Assembly: GCA_017379255.1 (NCBI GenBank) | Contig: JAFNWZ010000282.1 | Coordinates: 1-5,699 of the forward strand | Source of the DNA: Akkermansia sp. | Lineage (GTDB): Bacteria > Verrucomicrobiota > Verrucomicrobiia > Verrucomicrobiales > Akkermansiaceae | DNA: 5,699 nucleotides | Direction of reading: 5' to 3' | Notes under the pieces: generated by a model | What the model was told of the DNA's origin: nothing | Database searches by the model: none | What the model saw: only the letters and a program-made list of their open reading frames with translations | Shown: positions 1-5,501 of the stretch, one piece after another | Layout: the number at the start of each line of letters is the position of its first letter | Numbering within the stretch: position 1 is the first letter of the stretch | Translations under genes and position numbers: made by a program

Positions 1-243
1 GCCGCAAAGCGACATGATGATGAGGTGTTTCCAATCACCCCGCTCAATACGCTGCCGGGGAACCGCCAGAGATGCCAGCCAGAACAGCACTGCTGCCCCG
101 CAGAGGCGGAAACAAGCCATGCTCACGCCGGAGACAAGCCCACCAGCCATGGCCCATTTGCACAGCGGGCTCATGAGACCGAAGCACACGACTGCCCCCA
201 GCGTAATCAGATGCGCCCGTCCCTGGGAAATGCTTGCGGCCAT
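1..243 (-). CDS. EamA/DMT-family membrane transporter, N-terminal part (cut by window edge)
   Basis: The reading frame encodes 81 residues beginning MAASISQGRAHLITLGAVVC and continues past the left edge without a stop. It has a short polar N-terminus, a hydrophobic first helix at about 11-31 that includes the FGLMSPLCKWAM stretch, a second helix at about 38-61 containing the 'ACFR' turn, a basic loop with PRQR at 62-65, then the start of a third helix (HLIIMSLCG). This order, with the helix 1 'GxxxPxxK' region and the Phe-Arg in helix 2, is what I know from the ten-helix drug/metabolite exporter fold (EamA). The substrate cannot be told. The ATG at 243 is the first start after the in-frame TAA that ends the upstream lipoprotein. 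Its own Shine-Dalgarno is weak; a better GGAGG at 267-271 lies about 23 nt upstream. It follows the lipoprotein by 33 bp, so cotranscription is likely. The family call is fairly secure, the exact start less so. Confidence 0.8.
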   Translation of the reverse strand, partial: MAASISQGRAHLITLGAVVCFGLMSPLCKWAMAGGLVSGVSMACFRLCGAAVLFWLASLAVPRQRIERGDWKHLIIMSLCG

Positions 244-276
244 CAGTTTCCGGCATCTCTCGCACTCCTCCGTCCC

Positions 277-681
277 TTACTGCTTAAGCAGAACGAACGT
301 TCCTTTCTGGATTTCCTTGCCCAGCAGAGCGGCCGAGGGGGTGGGTTCCACGCGGTATGTGCCCTTGTATTCACCATCCTTCATCTTACCCGTCCAGGTG
401 ATATTCACAAAAGTCTCAGTATCACCCTCGGAACGGATGGTCACATCCTTGCCATTCACATAGCCCACCAGCTTACCGCTGCCATACAAATCATCCTGCA
501 GTACCAGAACACCCTCCAGCTTATCGCCTTCCTGCTTGATACTCATCTTGAGCCCGGACTTGCTGCCACCAATCGTATCATTGCAGCATTCCCCCAGCCA
601 CACACCTTCCATGGAATCAGAACAGGACGAAAGAACACCTGCTGCGGTCACCACACAAATAGATTTGAAAAGAGAGTTCAT
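277..681 (-). CDS. small predicted lipoprotein, unknown function
   Basis: A protein of 134 residues that I do not recognise as a named family. The N-terminus MNSLFKSICVVTAAGVLSSC is a clear type II signal peptide: a Lys, a hydrophobic core and a lipobox LSSC with the lipidated Cys at 20. Ser at +2 argues against inner-membrane retention, so an outer-membrane anchor is inferred. The mature part (about 115 residues) alternates short hydrophobic strands with Gly-rich turns (SMEGVWLGE, LEGVLVLQDD, GSGKLVGYVNGKDVTIRS, GEYKGTYRVE). This suggests an all-beta, lipocalin-like or small beta-barrel domain. A Cys pair at 32-33 is unusual and could form a disulfide or bind metal. An ATG six codons upstream (697-699) overlaps a likely -10 box and would add MVGVLT, so I prefer the start at 681. 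It lies 72 bp after alr and 33 bp before the EamA gene. Confidence 0.8.
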   Translation of the reverse strand: MNSLFKSICVVTAAGVLSSCSDSMEGVWLGECCNDTIGGSKSGLKMSIKQEGDKLEGVLVLQDDLYGSGKLVGYVNGKDVTIRSEGDTETFVNITWTGKMKDGEYKGTYRVEPTPSAALLGKEIQKGTFVLLKQ

Positions 682-697
682 AGTAAGTACGCCCACC

Positions 698-725
698 ATT
701 CTACACCCATGGCATTGAATAGCAA
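698..725 (-). promoter_or_regulatory. candidate sigma70-like promoter for the lipoprotein gene
   Basis: On the minus strand, TTGCTA (725-720) is followed after 16 bp by TAGAAT (703-698). These match TTGACA at 4 of 6 and TATAAT at 5 of 6 positions. Transcription would start near 691, leaving about 10 nt before the ATG at 681. That would exclude the upstream ATG at 699 as a start from this promoter. It would let the lipoprotein and transporter genes be expressed apart from alr. Read by eye only. Confidence 0.35.
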
Positions 726-753
726 GAAAAAGTTACGCTCGCACGGCATCGTA

Positions 754-1857
754 TCAGTAAATGCGCGGGAGACGCGGCCCGAGACCAGTGAAAATTTCCC
801 AGACAATGGTACCAGCTTTCTCCGCAACCTCTGTCACCGGGATATGCGAGCCGAACAGCTCCACCTCATCGCCGGATTGCACCCCGCCGGGCACATCTGT
901 CACATCGGCCATAATCTGGTCCATGGTCACACGCCCCAGCATCGGGCAATAACAACCGTTGATATAAACGCGGGCACCCTTGTTGGAAATCTGGCGGTTC
1001 CATCCATCTGCATAACCAATACCGATAGTGGCCACGCGCGTGGGACGCTGCGTCATGTGCGTACGCCCGTAGGAAACACCGTGCCCGGCGGGCAGCTCCC
1101 GCACCAGAGTCACACGCGCATGCAGGCTCAGCGTTGTTCTCAGCACGCCGTCATAGATAGATGCCATCGGCGCCACCCCGTACAACAACAAGCCCGGGCG
1201 CGCCAGATTAGCCACCGGAACCTCATAGCCAAGCTCCCCTGCACTGGCGGCAATATGCCGGTAGCGCAAAGGGAAATGCTGCTGCAGCGTGGCGGCACAA
1301 TCCGTAAACAGACCAATCTCATCCTGCGTAAACGGCACATCCTCATCTGCCGAGGGGAAATGAGACATGATACCCTCTATGCGCAGATTCGGCATGGACT
1401 TCAGCGCCTCAGCCACCTCACCCAGCTGACCGGGCAGGAATCCCTCTCGCCCCATGCCGGTATCCACCGCCACATGCAACGCCAATTCCTTGTCCAGCAC
1501 CGCCGCCAGACTTTGAAAATGCCGCGCTTCATCCAGGCTGGAAATCGTGCAGCACCAGTTATTCTGCACAATCTCCTCGCGCTCCATCGGGAAAGTAGGG
1601 CCCAGGATGAACGGAGTTGTGCGGACCCCGGCATTCTGCAAGCGGCGGGCCTCGCCCACATTCGCCACGCCGAAGAACGAAATACCGTGACTATCCAGCC
1701 GGCGGGCCACTGGCTCCAGGCCATGGCCGTACGCTCCGGCCTTGACCACCGGCATCAGCTCCGTATCCGGCAATGCCTGGCGGGCAATATCCAGATTATG
1801 GGCAATGGCCTCAAGGTTGACACAGGCCCACGCGCGCGCTGCACTCTCACTGCTCAT
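754..1857 (-). CDS. alr: alanine racemase, PLP-dependent
   Basis: A full-length 367-residue alanine racemase, the usual size. It interconverts L- and D-alanine in the cytoplasm and supplies D-Ala for peptidoglycan. The N-terminal TIM barrel carries the PLP lysine K39 in VVKAGAYGHG with Y43. VDTGMGREGF (131-140) carries R137, equivalent to R136 of the Geobacillus enzyme. The HIAASAG and ANLARPGLLLYG segments (201-227) are typical PLP-phosphate and barrel-end motifs. The C-terminal beta domain has the second catalytic base, Y263 in VSYGRTH, then IGIGYADGW (278-286), CPMLGRVTMDQIMADVT (304-320) and a final RLPRIY. Two oddities: the residue after KA is Gly (41) where Asn or Asp is normal, and the position of the often carbamylated lysine before VDTGM is Ala130. 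Both catalytic bases are present, so activity is expected. The ATG at 1857 has no clear Shine-Dalgarno and lies just below a strong promoter candidate. Confidence 0.96.
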   Translation of the reverse strand: MSSESAARAWACVNLEAIAHNLDIARQALPDTELMPVVKAGAYGHGLEPVARRLDSHGISFFGVANVGEARRLQNAGVRTTPFILGPTFPMEREEIVQNNWCCTISSLDEARHFQSLAAVLDKELALHVAVDTGMGREGFLPGQLGEVAEALKSMPNLRIEGIMSHFPSADEDVPFTQDEIGLFTDCAATLQQHFPLRYRHIAASAGELGYEVPVANLARPGLLLYGVAPMASIYDGVLRTTLSLHARVTLVRELPAGHGVSYGRTHMTQRPTRVATIGIGYADGWNRQISNKGARVYINGCYCPMLGRVTMDQIMADVTDVPGGVQSGDEVELFGSHIPVTEVAEKAGTIVWEIFTGLGPRLPRIY

Positions 1858-1863
1858 AGCCCG

Positions 1864-1892
1864 ACTCTACCACCAAGCAGATACCATGTCAA
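1864..1892 (-). promoter_or_regulatory. candidate sigma70-like promoter for alr
   Basis: On the minus strand, a perfect TTGACA (1892-1887) is followed after exactly 17 bp by TAGAGT (1869-1864), which matches TATAAT at 4 of 6. The expected transcription start, about 7 nt past the -10, falls on or next to the A of the alr ATG at 1857. The alr mRNA would then be leaderless, which agrees with the lack of a good ribosome binding site there. Confidence 0.5.
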
Positions 1893-1935
1893 CCGTCATT
1901 TACAGTTATTCTTCAGCCCTTGGTGAAACTCGCAC

Positions 1936-1964
1936 TTGGCAGCAGGCAGTCTTTCTGGTAATAT
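1936..1964 (+). promoter_or_regulatory. candidate sigma70-like promoter for the histidine kinase gene
   Basis: TTGGCA (1936-1941, 5 of 6) and TAATAT (1959-1964, 4 of 6) are separated by 17 bp. A start near 1971 would leave only about 7 nt before the ATG at 1978 and would cut into the Shine-Dalgarno at 1967-1973, so the true start may be a little upstream or the -10 may be misplaced. Its -35 is 43 bp from the alr -35 on the other strand, making a divergent promoter pair. Confidence 0.4.
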
Positions 1965-1966
1965 AC

Positions 1967-1973
1967 AGGGGAG
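1967..1973 (+). promoter_or_regulatory. ribosome binding site of the histidine kinase gene
   Basis: AGGGGAG lies 4 nt before the ATG at 1978 and is the clearest Shine-Dalgarno in the window. It decides the kinase start at 1978 rather than an in-frame TTG at 1936, which falls inside the candidate -35 box. Confidence 0.6.
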
Positions 1974-1977
1974 CGAC

Positions 1978-3222
1978 ATGGTAAGCTGGGATGTAGTCTT
2001 GGGCCTCATGGTCATCATCTTTGCCCTGCCCTTCATCTTTCTGAGCAGCAAGATGAAGAGCACGCGCGAGCGCGCACGCGTCTCTGAAAACGAGGTAAGG
2101 CAGATGCGCGGCATGCTGGCAGAACTGCAGGAACACGTGCAGCGGGACCAATCCCTGTTTCTGGAAGCCCTGGGGGTTCCCTTCCTGCTCATGCGGCCAG
2201 GCGGGCGCGTGGTCATGGCCAACCGGAAAGCCTGTGACTTGTTCGGGTTTGACTCCCTGACCAATACAAACCTGCTGCGCATCCTGCCGGAGAGCGATAT
2301 GCGCAGCCTGCTTCATGAAGCGGCGGGCAGTTCTGAAAAAGTGCGTGCCCTGGTGCATGTGCCCCGCCCGGAAGGTGAACGCATCTACCGCACCACCGCC
2401 ACCCGTCTGGCCACCCGGGAACGCCACATCGGCATCGTGTTCCTGGATGTGACCGAAGAACACCGCACACAGGTCATCCGCCGCGATTTTGTAGCCAACG
2501 CCTCACACGAACTGCGCACACCGCTCACCCTGATTCAGGGCTACCTGGAAACCCTGCTGGATGACCCGGAATCTGCAGCAGACACCGGGTTGCTGCAGCG
2601 CTCGCTGGGCGTCATGAAACGCCACGCCGACCGCATGACGCGGCTGGTGGCCGACATGCTCATGCTCTCACGCGTGGAAGCGCCGGATTCCAGTTATCTG
2701 AAAGAAGAGGATTTTGACCTCCTGCAGCTCGCCACTGAAGTAAGACAACGGCTGGAAAACATGGCTGCGGCACAGGGCGCCGACATCGAGCTGCAGATTG
2801 AGCCCCGGCCCTACCCCATGCACGGCGACAGCTTCTATTGGTCGCAGGTGTTGTATAACCTGATGGAAAATGCACTCAAAAACAATCCCGCGCCGGGCTT
2901 ACAAGTGAAACTGACTGCCAGTCTCACCCCGGACGGCACTCGGCAGCTCTGCGTCAAGGACAATGGGTGTGGCATTCCCCAGGATGCGATTCCCTTTATT
3001 TTCAACCGTTTCTACCGCGCCGACTCCACCGGCAAAGTCAAAGGCACCGGGCTCGGGCTTGCCATCGTGAAACACGCCGTCGAGGCACACGGCGGAAGCA
3101 TACGGTGCGAGAGCATACCCGGCACACGCACCTGCTTCATCATCACCCTTCCTCGTAATCCTGAATCAGCTCCACAAACGCGCGCAGACCATGCGTGCGC
3201 AGCCACGGGCCCACACCTTTAA
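1978..3222 (+). CDS. membrane-anchored PAS sensor histidine kinase, PhoR class
   Basis: A 414-residue two-component sensor kinase. Residues about 5-24 form one transmembrane helix, followed by a charged linker likely to be coiled coil (25-57). Residues about 58-160 form a cytoplasmic PAS domain (PFLLMRPGGRVVMANRKAC ... GIVFLDVTEEH). The HisKA dimerisation domain (about 167-233) has the phospho-acceptor H177 in FVANASHELRTPLT. The ATPase domain has the N box NLMENALKNNP (294-304), G1 DNGCGIP (328-334), F box FNRFYRAD (342-349) and G2 GTGLGLA (356-362). One helix plus PAS, and the order of boxes, resemble PhoR, the phosphate-responsive kinase, but other kinases share this plan and no PhoB-like regulator or Pst/PhoU gene is in view. 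The signal therefore stays unknown. The usual ATPase-domain end is near FIITLP (387-392); the remaining 22 residues are a low-complexity tail read antisense through the end of recQ. It is transcribed divergently from alr. Confidence 0.93.
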   Translation: MVSWDVVLGLMVIIFALPFIFLSSKMKSTRERARVSENEVRQMRGMLAELQEHVQRDQSLFLEALGVPFLLMRPGGRVVMANRKACDLFGFDSLTNTNLLRILPESDMRSLLHEAAGSSEKVRALVHVPRPEGERIYRTTATRLATRERHIGIVFLDVTEEHRTQVIRRDFVANASHELRTPLTLIQGYLETLLDDPESAADTGLLQRSLGVMKRHADRMTRLVADMLMLSRVEAPDSSYLKEEDFDLLQLATEVRQRLENMAAAQGADIELQIEPRPYPMHGDSFYWSQVLYNLMENALKNNPAPGLQVKLTASLTPDGTRQLCVKDNGCGIPQDAIPFIFNRFYRADSTGKVKGTGLGLAIVKHAVEAHGGSIRCESIPGTRTCFIITLPRNPESAPQTRADHACAATGPHL

Positions 3223-5296
3223 GCCGTTCTGCGGCTTCCATGGTAGTGGGCTTCACCGTAGCCAGAGCCCGCAATGTTTCATTGTGCATAATCCGGTAAG
3301 CCGGCATGCGGTACTCCTCTGCCAGATCGCGGCGCAATTCGGCCAGGTGCTCATACAGTTCCTTATCCATACGCCCCAGCCCCATGCTCTGCAGGAGCTC
3401 GCGCGTTCTGGCCGTGCGGGCAGCAGGGGCTTTCTTCTGCACCGCAGCACCCCACACCCGGCGGGATAAACGCGGCACCATACGGCTCTGCATCACATCC
3501 TCGCCCAGGGGGGTCAGGGTAATCAGCGGCATATCTCCCCCCGTGCTCTGCAGCAAGCCGCCTTCAAGCATGGCGCGGAAAAGCGCTTTCATTTTCGCAT
3601 CTGTCAGATTTTTCAAGATGCCGTAGGTTGACAGTCCGGTCAGGTACTGGTGCATCGAGGCGTTCTTTGCTCCGCGCAGCATATCCATCACCTTGCCGCG
3701 CCCGTAAACCGCCACCCATTCCCCGGCTGGCCCGCGCTTCGAGGCTCGCGCCACCCCCGCCAGCGCCTTGCGCACCGTCAGCAGGTCATCACCGCTCACC
3801 TCCTCGCGTTCATCGGCATCAGAACCGGCGCAGGCATCGCAATGCCCGCAGGGGGCGGCATCCGGCTCGCCGAAATACTCCAGAATCCACTGCTGGCGGC
3901 AGCCCATGGAATAGGCAAACTTCGTCATCGCCTCAATCTTGAGGTGGTCACGCCGGGCTTTCTCTTCCAAACCGTTGCGGTCAATATCCAGACACTCGAA
4001 ATTCACCTCCGGCCTGAGCAGGCGCGTGCCTTTAGCCAACTGGCCCGGCACATCAAAGCGCTGAATAGCCCCGGCGTGAATCAGGCAGGAAAGCGCCGTT
4101 CCCACCGCCATGGGGTTCACATCCTTGCCCAGGCGCTCCGCCATAGCATCCACAGTAAGATGCAGTTCATGCGTGACGGGGTCACATTCAAAGCGCAGAA
4201 GGTTATACAGCGAGCGGATAACCGCAATCGGCGGATTACTTCCCTCAAAGAAAAACTCCTGCGTCTTGAGGTCGGCATGGTTGAACAACAGCTCACAGAC
4301 TGCGGGCTCACCGTCCCGCCCGGCGCGCCCGGCTTCCTGGTAGTATGCCTCCACGCTGCCGGGAATCTCAAAATGCACCACAAAACGCACATCAGAGCGG
4401 TCAATACCCATGCCGAAAGCATTGGTAGCCACTACCACATCCGCTCTGCCGGAAACAAAGGCATCCTGCGAAAAACCGCGTTCTTCATCGGTCATCCCGG
4501 CGTGATACGCCACCGCATTCACATGCTGAGAGGACAGTTCGTCAAACACCAGCATCACATTCTTACGGGTGGAGCAATAGATAATCCCCTTCTTCCAGCG
4601 GGCAATCACCTTATTGATACGCTCAAATTTCGCCTTCCGGCTCTCACAGTGAGTGATGCCGAAATCCAGATTCTCGCGGCCAAAGCCACTGATGATGACC
4701 GCAGGCTCCCGCAGCTGCAGGGTGGTAAGGATATCCTCGCGCACATGCACCGTAGCCGTGGCCGTGAGGGCCACCGTCTGCGGCCAGCCCAAGGCCTCCC
4801 GCACGCGCCCCAGCCGCAGGTAATCCGGGCGGAAATCGTGGCCCCACTGGCTCAGGCAGTGCGCTTCATCCACCGCCAGCAGGGCAACATGCATCCCCCG
4901 CAGCATCTCCATGAACGAATCCTGCGCAAAGCGCTCCGGCGCCACGTAGAGAATCTTCAGTTCCCCATAACGCAGCGCCTGCATCACCTGGCGGTATTCA
5001 TCTGCTCCCAGTGATGAATTCACCGCCGCGGCGGGAATCCCGCGCGCCTGCAGCGCATCCACCTGGTCTTTCATGAGCGCAATCAGGGGCGACACCACCA
5101 CCGTGAGCCCCGGACGGCAGAGAGCCGGCAGCTGGTAGCAGAGCGATTTACCGCCACCCGTGGGCATAATGCCCATGGCATCGCGCCCCGCGAGAATCGC
5201 CTGCACCACTTCCGCCTGGCCGGGGCGCAACGCCTCAAAACCAAAATACGTTCTGAGCGCTTCCTGTGCATCTGCTATCTCGCGGAACTCTGACAT
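3143..5296 (-). CDS. recQ: ATP-dependent DNA helicase RecQ (long form)
   Basis: A complete 717-residue superfamily 2, 3'-5' DNA helicase acting in recombination repair and stalled-fork processing. Visible motifs, in order: motif 0 FGFEALRPGQ (18-27); Walker A MPTGGGKS with K50; DEAH (143-146) followed by the RecQ aromatic-rich loop LSQWGHDFRPDY (148-159); motif III ALTATAT (176-182); motif IV IIYCSTRK (238-245); motif V VVVATNAFGMGIDR (287-300); motif VI YYQEAGRAGRDGE (318-330). The zinc site has C466, C483, C486 and C489. A winged-helix RQC region follows (about 495-610), then a basic linker and a C-terminal HRDC domain (about 630-715). It is roughly 100 residues longer than the 609-residue E. 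coli protein. Much of the extra length lies between motif VI and the zinc site (about 341-455), as in long RecQ forms of some other phyla. The ATG at 5296 has no clear Shine-Dalgarno. The 3' end overlaps the convergent kinase gene by 80 bp. Confidence 0.97.
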   Translation of the reverse strand: MSEFREIADAQEALRTYFGFEALRPGQAEVVQAILAGRDAMGIMPTGGGKSLCYQLPALCRPGLTVVVSPLIALMKDQVDALQARGIPAAAVNSSLGADEYRQVMQALRYGELKILYVAPERFAQDSFMEMLRGMHVALLAVDEAHCLSQWGHDFRPDYLRLGRVREALGWPQTVALTATATVHVREDILTTLQLREPAVIISGFGRENLDFGITHCESRKAKFERINKVIARWKKGIIYCSTRKNVMLVFDELSSQHVNAVAYHAGMTDEERGFSQDAFVSGRADVVVATNAFGMGIDRSDVRFVVHFEIPGSVEAYYQEAGRAGRDGEPAVCELLFNHADLKTQEFFFEGSNPPIAVIRSLYNLLRFECDPVTHELHLTVDAMAERLGKDVNPMAVGTALSCLIHAGAIQRFDVPGQLAKGTRLLRPEVNFECLDIDRNGLEEKARRDHLKIEAMTKFAYSMGCRQQWILEYFGEPDAAPCGHCDACAGSDADEREEVSGDDLLTVRKALAGVARASKRGPAGEWVAVYGRGKVMDMLRGAKNASMHQYLTGLSTYGILKNLTDAKMKALFRAMLEGGLLQSTGGDMPLITLTPLGEDVMQSRMVPRLSRRVWGAAVQKKAPAARTARTRELLQSMGLGRMDKELYEHLAELRRDLAEEYRMPAYRIMHNETLRALATVKPTTMEAAERLKGVGPWLRTHGLRAFVELIQDYEEG
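3221..3237 (+). other. hairpin at the stop codon of the kinase gene
   Basis: AAGCCG (3221-3226) and CGGCTT (3232-3237) form a perfect 6 bp GC-rich stem with a 5 nt loop. It begins within the kinase TAA stop (3220-3222). No U-tract follows on either strand, so it is not a classical intrinsic terminator. The same bases encode residues of the RecQ HRDC domain, and the stem could be incidental. It is the only compact hairpin I noticed near this convergent junction. Confidence 0.3.
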
Positions 5297-5501
5297 GACC
5301 GGCTCATTTTAGCCGATTGAGGCCCTGCGCGCAAGCCGGAATTATGCCCGGAACAGCAGCAATGTTGATTATAAAATCATTACCCTCAGACTTACCAAAC
5401 AATTCGTTATTCAAATCAGGCCGCGTCTCTAACCCTCACACGAAATGTATTATATTGCATTATTCATCACCAATCGTGTTATACCATTGCGTTTAAAAAA
5501 T
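5297..5501. other. intergenic region with shift from GC-rich to AT-rich sequence
   Basis: These 205 bp separate the ankyrin gene's stop from the recQ start. The first 60 bp or so resemble the GC-rich host sequence and hold the recQ promoter candidate. From about 5360 the DNA is AT-rich, with a short inverted repeat TGATT-ATAA-AATCA at 5366-5379. No hairpin with T-tract is seen after the ankyrin stop; a run of six T (minus strand, 5501-5496) occurs there without a convincing stem. No RNA gene or plausible coding frame was found. Confidence 0.6.
5300..5334 (-). promoter_or_regulatory. candidate promoter for recQ, with -10 inside a small inverted repeat
   Basis: On the minus strand, a weak TTGCGC (5334-5329, 3 of 6) is followed after 17 bp by TAAAAT (5311-5306, 5 of 6). 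The expected start near 5299 would give a leader of about 3 nt before the ATG at 5296. The -10 sits largely in the loop of the inverted repeat CGGCT-6 nt-AGCCG (5300-5315), which could be an operator or chance. A perfect TATAAT at 5373-5368 with TTGGTA 19 bp upstream is a possible second, more distant promoter. Confidence 0.35.

Noticed and set aside
44..265. Minus-strand frame starting GTG at 265, with a good GGAGG upstream
   Set aside because: It ends within the transporter's first 200 bp and encodes no recognisable protein, while the other minus frame from 243 gives clear EamA-type helices. The Shine-Dalgarno spacing is better here, but protein content decides.
700..753. Possible terminator between alr and the lipoprotein gene (TTTTT at 727-731 on the minus strand)
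   Set aside because: I could not find a stable stem immediately before the short T-run.
1893..1909. Pho-box-like direct repeat CCGTCAT / CAGTTAT upstream of the PhoR-like kinase
   Set aside because: The period is 10 bp rather than 11 and the halves match each other at only 5 of 7 positions, so this is too weak to call a PhoB site.
25..1926. 633-codon open frame on the plus strand
   Set aside because: It lies antisense to the transporter, lipoprotein and alr genes, which carry clear family motifs or a signal peptide. Its product is His/Arg/Gln-rich with no recognisable domain, as expected from the reverse of GC-rich coding DNA.
3104..3132. GGTGCG ... CGCACC inverted repeat just past the recQ stop
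   Set aside because: The loop is about 17 nt, there is no T-tract, and it lies in the coding sequence of the kinase ATPase domain; most likely chance.
3650..5014. 454-codon open frame on the plus strand
   Set aside because: It is fully antisense to recQ helicase motifs and rich in His, Arg and Gln, with no domain; a shadow frame.
5336..5353. Direct repeat CCGGAA, two copies 12 bp apart, near the GC shift
   Set aside because: Six bases are too short to be an attachment site or target duplication.
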